Shown: piece after piece, positions 14,579 to 22,249 of the stretch
Layout: every line of letters begins with the position of its first letter
Position numbering within the stretch: the stretch's first letter is position 1
Origin: a virus
Reading direction: 5' to 3' (one strand)
IMG/VR virus record: IMGVR_UViG_3300037502_001688
Location: 1-45,843 of that record
Length of the DNA: 45,843 nucleotides
Notes under the pieces: model-generated
What the model was told of the DNA's origin: nothing
The model's database searches: none
What the model saw: only the letters and a program-made list of their open reading frames with translations
Position numbers and translations under genes: made by a program

Positions 14579-16155
14579 GAGACTACCAACAAAGAAGTAT
14601 TGATCAGCTTTACGAATGGTTCAACTCCAACGACAACGGCAACCCGTGCGTGGTGCTTCCGACCGGCGCAGGGAAATCTCACATTGTGGCGGCGCTGTGC
14701 AAGGATGCCGTGCAGAATTGGCCATCCACCAGAATTTTGATGCTAACGCACGTTAAGGAGCTGCTAGAGCAAAACGCCGAGAAGATGCTACAGCACTGGT
14801 CCAATGCCCCGCTTGGCATTTACTCGGCTGGTATGGGGCGGCGTGAGCTTGGCGAGGCCATTACCTTCGCTGGTATTCAGTCAGTGCGAAACAAGGGCGA
14901 ACTGATAGGGCATATCGACCTGATCATCATTGACGAGTGCCATCTTATTAACCATAAGGCTGAGGGCGGTTATCGTGAATTGATTGCCAAGCTGTCGGAA
15001 ATCAATCCAGCCATCCGCATTATTGGCCTAACAGCTACCCCTTGGCGATTAGGTCATGGCCGCATAGATGAAGGTGACGCGCTATTCGATAGCCTGATCG
15101 AACCGGTAACAATCGAAGAATTGATCCATAAAGGCTTTTTGGCTCCGCTCCGATCTAAGTTTATGGATAACGAAATGGACGTGAGCCAGGTTAAAAAGCG
15201 GGGCGGGGAGTTCATTGCCGGTCAATTGGAAAAGGCCGTTGATACCGATGAGCAGACAAAGGCCATAATTTCCGAAACCGTCCAGCGCGCCAGTCATTGC
15301 CAATCGGTTCTTGTGTTTTCGTCTGGCGTGGATCATGCGAATCACTTGGCTGATGCGTTTAACGCCATTGGCTGGCCTGCGGCAGCTGTGACCGGAGGAA
15401 CCGGAAAACAGAGAAGGGCCGAACTGATCCAGCGGTTCAAAGACAAGGATTTGAGGGTGCTGACCAATGCTGAAGTTCTGACAACCGGCTTTGATGCACC
15501 CGATACGGATTGCGTCGTTATGGCCCGCCCCACTATGTCACCCGTGCTGTATGTGCAGATTGCAGGGCGCGGTATGCGACTGAAAAGCCACACGGATCAC
15601 TGCCTTGTATTGGACTTCGCCGGAAACGTTCGCAGGCATGGCCCTATCACTGCCGTACAGCCGCCAAAATCAAAAGGCAATGGCACTGGTGAGGCTCCAG
15701 TAAAAGCCTGTCCTGAGTGTGGTGAAGCCGTACACATGGCAGCTAAACAATGCACTGATTGTGGCTACCTGTGGCCTCTGGAAGAGGTCAAAAAAGAATG
15801 GAAGCTGTACCAAGATGACATCATGGGCCTGACTCCGCTAGAGATGCAGGTGACGGACTGGGAGTGGCGAGTACAGACCAGCCACCGAAGCGGCAAGGAA
15901 ATGATTGTGGTTACTTACTATCACGGTTTCACGAATGCCGTGAAAGAGTATTTGACCGTTGAGCATGACGGCTATGCCGGGGCGAAAGGCGTGCAAAAGC
16001 TGGCAGACATTGCCACTGGATGCGGTGCTTTGCTCAAGGATTGCGAAACAATGGATGACATTTGCGAACGGATGAAGGAGCATAGTTGCCCCTCTACGAT
16101 CAAGTATCGCAAGAAAGGAAAACTCAACGACATTGTAGCGAGGATTTGGGAATGA
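14572..16155 (+). CDS. Superfamily 2 DEAD/DEAH-type helicase
   Basis: This 527-residue helicase has motif I TGAGKS (31-36), motif II DECH (121-124), motif III TATP (154-157) and motif VI QIAGRGMR, all in the order of superfamily 2 DNA helicases. A zinc ribbon (CPECGEA then QCTDCGY, about 380-400) and an extra C-terminal domain follow. It starts with GTG inside the end of the nuclease gene, so the two are coupled and probably cooperate in recombination or fork remodelling. Confidence 0.92.
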   Translation: MLRDYQQRSIDQLYEWFNSNDNGNPCVVLPTGAGKSHIVAALCKDAVQNWPSTRILMLTHVKELLEQNAEKMLQHWSNAPLGIYSAGMGRRELGEAITFAGIQSVRNKGELIGHIDLIIIDECHLINHKAEGGYRELIAKLSEINPAIRIIGLTATPWRLGHGRIDEGDALFDSLIEPVTIEELIHKGFLAPLRSKFMDNEMDVSQVKKRGGEFIAGQLEKAVDTDEQTKAIISETVQRASHCQSVLVFSSGVDHANHLADAFNAIGWPAAAVTGGTGKQRRAELIQRFKDKDLRVLTNAEVLTTGFDAPDTDCVVMARPTMSPVLYVQIAGRGMRLKSHTDHCLVLDFAGNVRRHGPITAVQPPKSKGNGTGEAPVKACPECGEAVHMAAKQCTDCGYLWPLEEVKKEWKLYQDDIMGLTPLEMQVTDWEWRVQTSHRSGKEMIVVTYYHGFTNAVKEYLTVEHDGYAGAKGVQKLADIATGCGALLKDCETMDDICERMKEHSCPSTIKYRKKGKLNDIVARIWE

Positions 16156-16358
16156 CAAAGCCAGAACTACCGATTGAGGTTATTCAGTGGCGCGAAAGAT
16201 TTAAAGCGGCTGCTTTAGATCATCCCCCTAAGTGCTGCCACACATGCGAGGACTACACAGAAGAAGGCTATTGCAGGCATTTCCAAATGGAGCCGCCTGC
16301 TGAGTTTGCTGCCAGCTTTGACCAGTGCCCTGAGTGGTTTGAGAAAATCCCGTTTTGA
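16152..16358 (+). CDS. Small cysteine-rich protein
   Basis: This 68-residue protein contains CCHTCEDYTEEGYCRHF in its middle and a further Cys near its end, a likely metal-binding set. The start overlaps the helicase stop (ATGA). Similar small Cys proteins often lie beside phage helicases and VRR-NUC genes, but the function is unknown. Confidence 0.7.
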   Translation: MTKPELPIEVIQWRERFKAAALDHPPKCCHTCEDYTEEGYCRHFQMEPPAEFAASFDQCPEWFEKIPF

Positions 16359-16366
16359 GGTGACTT

Positions 16367-16726
16367 ATGACTGTGCCAAGTGAGCATTATGAACAGGTGC
16401 GATTCGTGGGCAAGTTCTCGATTCTTTACCCTGATGTGAGAATCTTTGCCATCCCGAACGGTGGCCACCGTGGCAAGGTTACAGCGGCCAAAATGAAGCA
16501 GGAAGGGGTGCGCCGTGGCGTGCCCGACCTGTATGTGCCAGCCTGGAAGCTGTGGATTGAAATGAAGCTGGTTAAGGGCGGCTCCGTGTCAGCCGATCAA
16601 AAGGACTGGCATGAATATCTGAGGGGCATTGGGGATACGGTTTTGGTTTGTCGGGGTTCTGACGAAGCTCTGTTATTAGTAGGTCAGTTCTTAGAACAAA
16701 ACAATATTTCCCGCCAAACCCCGTAG
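16367..16726 (+). CDS. VRR-NUC domain nuclease
   Basis: This 119-residue protein is a stand-alone VRR-NUC nuclease. The key motifs are IPNGGHRGKV, GVRRGVPDLYVP (catalytic D) and WIEMKLVKGG (ExK), followed by SADQKDWHEYL. Such proteins cut branched DNA or act as Holliday-junction nucleases; in phages they usually sit beside helicases, as here. The ribosome site GAGGTGA precedes the ATG. Confidence 0.9.
   Translation: MTVPSEHYEQVRFVGKFSILYPDVRIFAIPNGGHRGKVTAAKMKQEGVRRGVPDLYVPAWKLWIEMKLVKGGSVSADQKDWHEYLRGIGDTVLVCRGSDEALLLVGQFLEQNNISRQTP
16697..16710 (+). repeat. CAAAACAATATTTC box, copy 1
   Basis: This is the first of three near-identical boxes (others at 19900 and 23507). It lies at the end of the VRR-NUC gene and is followed at once by a CCGCC/GGCGG hairpin (16711-16730). 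Confidence 0.55.
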
Positions 16727-16730
16727 GCGG

Positions 16731-16743
16731 TATGGTTGGGGTG
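16731..16743 (+). repeat. TATGGTTGGGGTG box
   Basis: The same 13 bases occur on the minus strand at 42860-42872, again shortly before the ribosome site of a small gene. A related sequence is at 7880-7891. Confidence 0.5.
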
Positions 16744-16767
16744 TTGGTTAACGGATAGGAGTTTGAG

Positions 16768-16962
16768 ATGAGCAAGTACGTAGTTGTATTGAAGCGAGCA
16801 ATACCAGTCGAAGGCTGCCTGACTGACACGGTGACAGGCGTATTTAACGAGAAAGCGCCACTCGGTGAGATTATGAAATGGGCAGATATGCACGATAGAG
16901 GATCTGTAACCCTGATTTCGGTTGAGATCACCAAACCGGAGGTTGTCAGCGATGAGCGATAA
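16768..16962 (+). CDS. Small hypothetical protein
   Basis: This 64-residue protein opens MSKYVVVLKRAIPVEGCLTD, looks like a mixed alpha/beta fold and has a TAGGAGT ribosome site. No family is recognised. It overlaps the next gene by 11 bases. Confidence 0.65.
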   Translation: MSKYVVVLKRAIPVEGCLTDTVTGVFNEKAPLGEIMKWADMHDRGSVTLISVEITKPEVVSDER

Positions 16963-17359
16963 CCGAGTATACGACCTGGAAGTGAAATGCAAGGACGGCA
17001 CATGGATGATATGGGAGACAGTAGAGGGGTTGGAAAACGCCAACAATGCCATGTCTGCCGAAAGATGGGCTATGGCCAGAGGCGAAATACCACACGCCGA
17101 GATCCGCAAGATTAAGCGCCAGTCCGCCCCGGAGGTTGGGCAAAGGGTGTTTTTTAGACCTAGACAGCCTGATGCCTTTCAAGGATTTTCCCATCCCATG
17201 GAAGCAGTGGGAGATGTGATTGAAGTTGGCAAAGATAAAAGCGGAACTTATATTGTCGTCAAGGCAAAGCATTTACTTGAAGAAACCATCAGACTAAAAG
17301 ACTTTCACAAAAAAGGAGTTCGGGAATGCCTAATTCCTCAATTTCAGATAGAAAAATAG
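16952..17359 (+). CDS. Hypothetical protein with SH3-like second half
   Basis: This 135-residue protein starts at ATG 16952 after GGAGG. The first part (YDLEVKCKDGTWMIWETVEG) is beta-rich; the second (VGQRVFFRPRQPDAF, then VGDVIEVGKD and TYIVVKAK) resembles a short beta-barrel. The function is unknown. It overlaps the next gene by 34 bases. Confidence 0.65.
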   Translation: MSDNRVYDLEVKCKDGTWMIWETVEGLENANNAMSAERWAMARGEIPHAEIRKIKRQSAPEVGQRVFFRPRQPDAFQGFSHPMEAVGDVIEVGKDKSGTYIVVKAKHLLEETIRLKDFHKKGVRECLIPQFQIEK

Positions 17360-17529
17360 ATGACGACTTTGCACTTCATGTTGTGCGCAATCCTTACGGT
17401 TGGAGTGAAGAAACTATCAGGAGTTGTCGCCTTTATGTTTGCGACAAGCTGGAAAGTTACAAGGATGCCTACATTAACCTAAGAGATTTTGCAGAGGAAA
17501 ACGGCCTTGATACGATGATATATCGTTAA
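17326..17529 (+). CDS. Small hypothetical protein
   Basis: This 67-residue protein opens MPNSSISDRKIDDDFALHVV. AAAGGAG precedes the ATG inside the end of the upstream gene. It is acidic and probably helical. No family is recognised. Confidence 0.65.
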   Translation: MPNSSISDRKIDDDFALHVVRNPYGWSEETIRSCRLYVCDKLESYKDAYINLRDFAEENGLDTMIYR

Positions 17530-17570
17530 CCACCCTCCGGGGCGGTGTTGGCAAATTTATGGAGGGAGTT

Positions 17571-17828
17571 ATGTTTACAGAAGGCGAGTGGGTAAAAGCA
17601 ACAGGCATCGGTTATTGCTGCATTCGAACCGGATCAATGGGTGATAAAACTGGCAAAGTCATTGCTGATATGCGGATGGTTGACGGATATTACAATACAT
17701 TCGACGCATCGGTCATGTGTGCCGCAAAGGATATGTATGAGTTTTTAGAGGCAAAGCTGCACCACTTGCCGTTAGAAGATCAGCACGCTGCTAGTGAGAT
17801 TTTGAAAAAGGCGAGAGGCGAGCAATGA
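17571..17828 (+). CDS. Small hypothetical protein
   Basis: This 85-residue protein opens MFTEGEWVKATGIGYCCIRT. A GGAGGGAG site fixes the start at 17571. The N-terminal half is beta-rich with a Cys pair; the C-terminal half is helical (LEAKLHHLPLEDQHAASEIL). No family is recognised. Confidence 0.65.
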   Translation: MFTEGEWVKATGIGYCCIRTGSMGDKTGKVIADMRMVDGYYNTFDASVMCAAKDMYEFLEAKLHHLPLEDQHAASEILKKARGEQ

Positions 17829-18052
17829 CCTGCAAAAAAGATAGCTTTATAAGGCGCGGTATGACATGTCCGTTTTGCTTTGGCAATCAAGAATCAGGCT
17901 GCCTAGCCGGAATATCCGCTTATATTCTTGAGCAACAATCAGAGGTCATGTTTGATCGAAATAGTAATTCTGGCAAGGCGGCAAGATATTTGTTAGCCAA
18001 AAGAGCTAAAGATCTCAGATCAAACCTGATCATTGGCGAGGTGGAGCAATGA
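17825..18052 (+). CDS. Small cysteine-containing protein
   Basis: This 75-residue protein has GMTCPFCFGNQESGC near its start, a possible half zinc ribbon, followed by a helical part. It is ATGA-coupled to both neighbours. The function is unknown. Confidence 0.65.
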   Translation: MTCKKDSFIRRGMTCPFCFGNQESGCLAGISAYILEQQSEVMFDRNSNSGKAARYLLAKRAKDLRSNLIIGEVEQ

Positions 18053-18228
18053 AAACCACCCAAGACATCCGCACCCTATGTGCAGAACTCGGTATCTGTG
18101 ATGACCGCGCAGAACGCCTGCTGATTGACCTGAACAGCGAGCACAACACCGCCCTACAGCTTGAGCGTGACCGAGTGGATGAGCGGGTGTGGGTGCTTGA
18201 GGATAAGTTGATGGAGGTGACTAAATGA
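18049..18228 (+). CDS. Small hypothetical helical protein
   Basis: This 59-residue protein opens MKTTQDIRTLCAELGICDDR and ends with a charged helix rich in Leu, Glu and Arg (ERDRVDERVWVLEDKLMEV), probably a coiled coil. It is ATGA-coupled on both sides, which supports it as a real gene despite its size. Confidence 0.65.
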   Translation: MKTTQDIRTLCAELGICDDRAERLLIDLNSEHNTALQLERDRVDERVWVLEDKLMEVTK

Positions 18229-18413
18229 GACAGATAAAGCGATTTGAAGTTGAATTTGAGCTTGGGTTTACTTTTGAATGCATTAAAGGGGACGACGGAA
18301 AATGGAAATGCTCCGGCGACATTGACGGCGTTCAGTATGATCTGAAATTCGATAACTTATCCGAAACTCATGTTTTTCAGGTGCTGCATAACCTTTATGT
18401 GAACAAGGTTTAG
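18225..18413 (+). CDS. Small hypothetical protein
   Basis: This 62-residue protein opens MRQIKRFEVEFELGFTFECI, is mainly beta-strand by pattern and ends in a short helix. It overlaps the previous gene by four bases. No family is recognised. Confidence 0.6.
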   Translation: MRQIKRFEVEFELGFTFECIKGDDGKWKCSGDIDGVQYDLKFDNLSETHVFQVLHNLYVNKV

Positions 18414-18423
18414 GCGTTAAACC

Positions 18424-18525
18424 ATGCCAGACCTACTTAAACTCTGCCTATACGCCGTAACGGCAGGCTATGCCATTGCTTTGATTGCGGCGTTTTTGTT
18501 TTACGTGGATATTAATGGGAGGTAG
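18424..18525 (+). CDS. Tiny membrane protein
   Basis: This 33-residue open frame opens MPDLLKLCLYAVTAGYAIAL and contains one membrane helix (about 8-27). No clear ribosome site lies before its ATG, but its last codons form the GGGAGG site of the next gene. Confidence 0.45.
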   Translation: MPDLLKLCLYAVTAGYAIALIAAFLFYVDINGR

Positions 18526-18527
18526 TT

Positions 18528-18800
18528 GTGGGAGCGTTGAGTGATCGTATTGGAGATCTTGAGCCGAAGGGTAAGTACGAAAACGAAGACTGGGCAACTG
18601 GTTTTTATGCCGGGACAGAAGAAGCCGCCAACCTCGCCAAAGAGGCGGATGAGTTGATGGAGGAGATGGCAACCGTTATTGATTCGATAATCGGTGAGTG
18701 CGCATTGAAAGCGCTCGATGATGTATTGAATAGCGAGCCGTGCCATGAGGCTTGCGAGATTATAGAGCGATATAACACTTGGAAGGAGCGCACAAAATGA
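18528..18800 (+). CDS. Hypothetical acidic helical protein
   Basis: This 90-residue protein starts with GTG after GGGAGG. It is rich in Glu and Ala (EEAANLAKEADELMEEMATV) and predicted fully helical, with three Cys in its second half. No family is recognised. Confidence 0.65.
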   Translation: MGALSDRIGDLEPKGKYENEDWATGFYAGTEEAANLAKEADELMEEMATVIDSIIGECALKALDDVLNSEPCHEACEIIERYNTWKERTK

Positions 18801-18961
18801 AATGGTTTGTTTTGTTTTTTTCGGTCATTGTTGGCATCACAACATCGGACGTTATCGGATTGAGTCCTGCCCAATGGCAATACTGGTTTAATATTTTCAC
18901 AATAACCCTTGTTGGATCAGCAGCCCCATTTATTTTTGAATACCAGGAGCGCACAAAATGA
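18797..18961 (+). CDS. Small membrane protein, two helices
   Basis: This 54-residue protein has hydrophobic segments at about 3-20 and 32-46 (MKWFVLFFSVIVGITTSDV and FNIFTITLVGSAAPFIF). The start overlaps the previous stop (ATGA) and the end overlaps the next gene. A role at the host membrane is possible. Confidence 0.65.
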   Translation: MKWFVLFFSVIVGITTSDVIGLSPAQWQYWFNIFTITLVGSAAPFIFEYQERTK

Positions 18962-19464
18962 CTGATGTTAAGGGTATGCCAGAAGGATTAAAGCTGGCAG
19001 CACAATACGAGTGGCCAGAACGAGCTTACTTTGTTGCGGTTTATGGCGGCAAAAAAGTTCACTTTGTATATGATTGCGACAGACCGCCAGTGTGTGATCA
19101 CGAATACAGCAAGGAACAACACGCAGCAGCCCGCCAGCAACTAGGCTTAGAGCCAGCGAGTGCTCCGGGTGGTGCAACAGGTGCGCGCAGAACTGCCGAA
19201 GCATTCCTGCACGAAGCTGCCGAACTTATGGCGGAGCGCGGAAAGCAGTACGACCAGAAAGGTGGCGAGCGTAGCATGGGCAAGACTGTGAACGCGTTCA
19301 ACGCCATCACAGGCAAAGACCTTACCGAGTCAGAGGGATGGCTTTTAATGAGTCTTCTGAAGCGCGTCAGGCAGCATAGCGGCGCTGGCTACCACAAGGA
19401 CAGCGCAGAGGATGCCGTGGCATACGCAGCGCTTGAGGCTGAGTCATTGGAGGCCCAAAAATGA
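18958..19464 (+). CDS. DUF6378-like protein
   Basis: This 168-residue protein has a C-terminal domain (about 80-168) with the pattern EAAELMAERGKQYDQKGGERSM, then LTESEGWLLMSLLKRVRQ and DSAEDAVAYAALEAE. This resembles DUF6378 domains of phage early proteins, which look like all-helical nucleotide-binding or MazG-related folds; the biochemical role is unknown. The N-terminal part (about 1-50) is a separate beta-rich region. Confidence 0.75.
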   Translation: MTDVKGMPEGLKLAAQYEWPERAYFVAVYGGKKVHFVYDCDRPPVCDHEYSKEQHAAARQQLGLEPASAPGGATGARRTAEAFLHEAAELMAERGKQYDQKGGERSMGKTVNAFNAITGKDLTESEGWLLMSLLKRVRQHSGAGYHKDSAEDAVAYAALEAESLEAQK

Positions 19465-19676
19465 ACCGCCCTCAAATGCAAAGAACCCTGGCCCAGCGAG
19501 CGGCGGAAGTTAGCCAGGCTCAGGCCAGAGTGAACGAACAGCGCAAAGAGATCAAGCGCCTGTCTGCGAAGGTCGAGGCGGTGAAGGCCATCCAGCTACC
19601 AGAACCCGCCAACGATGCCGAGGCTCAGTTGGTGGCGGATATGGCGCAGAGGATTATGAGGGCGTTGGAGGCATGA
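19461..19676 (+). CDS. Small coiled-coil protein
   Basis: This 71-residue protein is almost one continuous charged helix (RAAEVSQAQARVNEQRKEIK, then SAKVEAVKAIQ), ending DMAQRIMRALEA. It is ATGA-coupled to both neighbours. The function is unknown. Confidence 0.65.
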   Translation: MNRPQMQRTLAQRAAEVSQAQARVNEQRKEIKRLSAKVEAVKAIQLPEPANDAEAQLVADMAQRIMRALEA

Positions 19677-19891
19677 AAACGCTACCCTATGACGTGAGCC
19701 GATGCTGCGGATTTGAAGCGTTTGGCGACGAGAAGCTGAAGGGCGAATGGTGCCCCGAGCGCAAAACCTGCCAGCGCTACCTTGCGTGGGCAGAGTGGGA
19801 CAAAGAAGTAGGGGTGCCGGACTACAAGGGCATACCGGTGACTATGGCCCGCCGCGATTGCGAGATAAAAATTCAGTTATTAGAGGAATAA
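19673..19891 (+). CDS. Small cysteine-containing protein
   Basis: This 72-residue protein has CCGFEAFGDEKLKGEWCPER then KTCQRYLAWAEWD, four Cys in a likely zinc site followed by a Trp-rich helix. This pattern is familiar from small phage proteins of unknown role. It is the last gene before the hairpin at 19921. Confidence 0.7.
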   Translation: MKTLPYDVSRCCGFEAFGDEKLKGEWCPERKTCQRYLAWAEWDKEVGVPDYKGIPVTMARRDCEIKIQLLEE

Positions 19892-19899
19892 GGTTATTC

Positions 19900-19913
19900 C
19901 AAAACGATATTTC
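19900..19913 (+). repeat. CAAAACGATATTTC box, copy 2
   Basis: Together with the preceding TTATTC this forms a 20-base element matching 23501-23520 with one difference. It lies in a 78-base gap between genes and is followed by a hairpin. Confidence 0.55.
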
Positions 19914-19920
19914 TAACTCA

Positions 19921-19950
19921 GGCCGGATTGATTTAATCTGGCCTTGTTTT
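19921..19950 (+). terminator. Intrinsic terminator within the early operon
   Basis: GGCCGGATT (19921-19929) pairs with AATCTGGCC (19935-19943) through nine pairs with one G-U, loop of five, followed by TTGTTTT. It would end or reduce transcription after the 72-residue gene unless anti-terminated. Confidence 0.72.
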
Positions 19951-19969
19951 CGGAGATGGAGGAAGTAAA

Positions 19970-20200
19970 GTGTCCGTTATCAAATGGTTTGTCAATTATG
20001 GCCCTGATAGAAGCCATTTAATCAACGCCGAGGTTTTTGATACGAGGCGGGAAGCCAGAGAGTTCTGCGCTTCAATGCTTTTGCGAGATAGAGAGGCTGG
20101 TAGAAGTGAAAGACCATACAATGTCGAACGCGCCGAATATAAGAAATCAAATGTTTGGGGCGACACGGTAGACTTTAAGATAGTCGAAAAAAATTACTGA
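19970..20200 (+). CDS. Small hypothetical protein
   Basis: This 76-residue protein starts with GTG after GGAGG. It is basic in the middle (DTRREAREFCASMLLRDRE) and looks alpha/beta. No family is recognised. It begins a new transcription segment after the terminator. Confidence 0.65.
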   Translation: MSVIKWFVNYGPDRSHLINAEVFDTRREAREFCASMLLRDREAGRSERPYNVERAEYKKSNVWGDTVDFKIVEKNY

Positions 20201-20209
20201 GGTAAGGCC

Positions 20210-20422
20210 ATGACCTACTACGACACCAACGGAACACCCATCACAATCAGCTGCATTATCGAGCACACAGGCCATGGCGAACGATACCGCGTGTGTGAGC
20301 CTGGTACGGACGGCTATTTGTGCAGCCATGACGGGCCGATTCTGCTTCCTGAGACGGCCAAGCACCAGCTGGCGTTTAAGCTCACCGAGAAACGGGCCAG
20401 TAAGGCGAGGGTGGTAGGGTGA
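20210..20422 (+). CDS. Small hypothetical protein
   Basis: This 70-residue protein opens MTYYDTNGTPITISCIIEHT. The first half is beta-rich with three Cys; the end is basic (KLTEKRASKARVVG). It overlaps the next gene by four bases. Confidence 0.6.
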   Translation: MTYYDTNGTPITISCIIEHTGHGERYRVCEPGTDGYLCSHDGPILLPETAKHQLAFKLTEKRASKARVVG

Positions 20423-21075
20423 GCAAATCAAACATCGGGCGCAGGAGCATCGAGAATTATCGGTGGTGGACTGCTGAAGATGATAAGCAGTTGGCCCAGC
20501 TGTACGCCACTCACAAGCTGAAGGACATTGCTGAAATTATGGGCCGCAGTGTCAGCTCGGTTGCCAACCGACGCGTAAAGCTGAATCTCAAGCGCACACC
20601 AGAACAGCAATCGAGGATCGGCAACGGATGCTTCAAGCCGGGCCAGACACCATGGAACGCGGGCAAGAAAGGTTGGCAGGCCGGTGGCCGAGCAAAAGAG
20701 ACGCAATTCAAGAAGGGCGAGAAGCCGTCAAACACTTGGCGGCCAATTGGAGCGGAAAGGATCTCAAAGGATGGGCTGTTGCAGCGAAAAGTAGCCGATA
20801 CCGGAGACAAGAAAATCGACTGGCGGCCAGTTCATGTTTTGATCTGGGAGGCCGAGAACGGCCCGGTGCCAGATGGTCATATTGTCGTCTTCAAGGATAG
20901 GGATCAGCGCAACCTGTCGCCGGATAATTTGGAGGCGATAACGCGAGCCGAGAATATGCGTCGTAATTCGATTGATAGATACCCGCCCGAGTACAGGCAA
21001 GCGGCTATAACATTGGGCTGGTTTAGGCGGAAAATTAACCAAGTGGAGAAACAACAGAATGAAAACAATCAATGA
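20419..21075 (+). CDS. HNH endonuclease with Myb/SANT-like N-terminus
   Basis: This 218-residue protein has an N-terminal DNA-binding helix set (WWTAEDDKQLAQLYATHKLKDI followed by GRSVSSVANRRVKLNLKR) and a C-terminal HNH_3-type nuclease: VHVLIWEAENGPVPDGHIVV then LSPDNLEAITRAENMRRNS. It is a free-standing homing endonuclease type common in phages. It starts with GTG overlapping the previous gene and overlaps the next by 17 bases. Confidence 0.88.
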   Translation: MSKSNIGRRSIENYRWWTAEDDKQLAQLYATHKLKDIAEIMGRSVSSVANRRVKLNLKRTPEQQSRIGNGCFKPGQTPWNAGKKGWQAGGRAKETQFKKGEKPSNTWRPIGAERISKDGLLQRKVADTGDKKIDWRPVHVLIWEAENGPVPDGHIVVFKDRDQRNLSPDNLEAITRAENMRRNSIDRYPPEYRQAAITLGWFRRKINQVEKQQNENNQ

Positions 21076-21280
21076 TCTTAGAGATGTTTTAGGGCGCACC
21101 ATGGAGGGTGTTTTGGATGGCAAATACAGCGTGGATCAAGCTAAGGCAGTGGCCCAGGTTGCACAAGAGGTTAACGCCACCGCAAAGCTGGAAATTGAGA
21201 TGGCTAGGGCAACTGATGGAGACTTTAAGGGATCTGGTTTTATTGATGTTGATCCGTCGCCCATGAAACGAATAGGCTGA
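21059..21280 (+). CDS. Small helical protein
   Basis: This 73-residue protein has GVLDGKYSVDQAKAVAQVAQ and NATAKLEIEMAR, the pattern of small phage proteins that follow HNH or regulator genes. All-helical in the centre. The function is unknown. Confidence 0.68.
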   Translation: MKTINDLRDVLGRTMEGVLDGKYSVDQAKAVAQVAQEVNATAKLEIEMARATDGDFKGSGFIDVDPSPMKRIG

Positions 21281-21287
21281 TTGTTTA

Positions 21288-21326
21288 TTGCCCTCAATAT
21301 GCTAAACTAACGCAAAAGGAGGGCAA
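21288..21326 (+). promoter_or_regulatory. Hairpin hiding the ribosome site of an HNH gene
   Basis: TTGCCCTC (21288-21295) is perfectly complementary to GAGGGCAA (21319-21326). The second arm contains most of the ribosome site AGGAGGGC for ATG 21330. In mRNA this would reduce translation of the endonuclease. Confidence 0.65.
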
Positions 21327-21329
21327 AAG

Positions 21330-22082
21330 ATGAGCGTTAGAAAACTGGTTAACTGCACATTTTGCGACAATGAAATAAGCCGAGTCACTTGGAATTACGG
21401 AAAAAGCAGGCCGATAACAAATTTTTTCTGCAACAACACTTGCAAAGGACAGTGGCAGGTCAAGCAGAGGGAGGCATTGGGGTACGACAGGCAGTGGCTG
21501 GAGCATCAATACCATACCCTTGAAAAGACATGCAACCAGATTGCAAAAGAAATAGGCAGAGACCCGAAGCGTGTCTGGGAATGGATTAAGGATTACGGAA
21601 TCCAAACGCGCCCAAGAGGCAGTAATTACAAAGAAAACCTCATCATGGACGGAAGCCCATTTAGGGGCAAAAAGCACAAAAAAGAGACTAGAGATAAGCT
21701 TAGAGAGATGGCCATAAAAGACGGAAGGCTTCCTTGGGGGAAGGGGAACCCTCCGCCGTGGAAAGGTCGCACAGGAAAGGATCACCCATCATGGAAGGGT
21801 GGAGCTACGCCTGAGCGCCAAGCATTTTACGCAACAGACGAGTGGAGGGAAGCCGTTAAAGCGGTTTGGCAAAGGGATAACGCTATATGCCAGCGATGCG
21901 GAAAGAGTCATAACGGTAGCCGGTCAGAGGGCGCTTTCCACATTCATCACATTGTTAGTTTTCAAGTCGAAGAGCTGAGGACAGACCCTGACAATCTGGT
22001 TTTGCTCTGCAAGGATTGCCACCGGTTTGTCCATAGCAAGAAAAACGTAAACGGGGACTTTATAAAGGAGCCTGATCAATGA
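21330..22082 (+). CDS. HNH homing endonuclease with NUMOD-like motifs
   Basis: This 250-residue protein has an N-terminal zinc-type region (CTFCDNE, then FFCNNTCKGQW), a helix-turn-helix (TCNQIAKEIGRDPKRVWEWI), NUMOD3-like DNA-contact repeats (SPFRGKKHKKETRDKLRE) and a C-terminal HNH nuclease: ICQRCGK, FHIHHIVSF, NLVLLCKDCHRFVH. It looks intact. A hairpin covers its ribosome site. Its coding sequence is richer in A than the neighbouring genes. Confidence 0.9.
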   Translation: MSVRKLVNCTFCDNEISRVTWNYGKSRPITNFFCNNTCKGQWQVKQREALGYDRQWLEHQYHTLEKTCNQIAKEIGRDPKRVWEWIKDYGIQTRPRGSNYKENLIMDGSPFRGKKHKKETRDKLREMAIKDGRLPWGKGNPPPWKGRTGKDHPSWKGGATPERQAFYATDEWREAVKAVWQRDNAICQRCGKSHNGSRSEGAFHIHHIVSFQVEELRTDPDNLVLLCKDCHRFVHSKKNVNGDFIKEPDQ

Positions 22083-22246
22083 ACCCCAACACAGCAGCTT
22101 ACAGGCGCGCCAACCGCCAGCCAGGCTACCAACACCTACCGCGTGCCGAATACGTGCAGCGGGCGCATGAGTTCGCGCCACGGGGCGAGCAGTTGAGCCG
22201 GAAGCTGACACGCTATGATGTGCTGGCTATCCGCGCCAACGTGTAA
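22079..22246 (+). CDS. DNA-binding protein, front part (interrupted by TAA)
   Basis: This 55-residue frame opens MNPNTAAYRRANRQPGYQHL and ends LTRYDVLAIRANV before TAA at 22244. The ending matches the first half of a common phage helix-turn-helix pattern (dV..IRan..G.tdKq.A...gis..mvykIr.r..W). The same frame resumes two codons later at 22250 with exactly the missing half, so the TAA appears to split one gene. ATGA-coupled to the HNH gene. Confidence 0.6.
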   Translation: MNPNTAAYRRANRQPGYQHLPRAEYVQRAHEFAPRGEQLSRKLTRYDVLAIRANV

Positions 22247-22249
22247 GGC

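Noticed and set aside
17524-17560. Intrinsic terminator before the gene at 17571
   Set aside because: The CACC/GGTG pairing is short and interrupted and there is no T-run after it.
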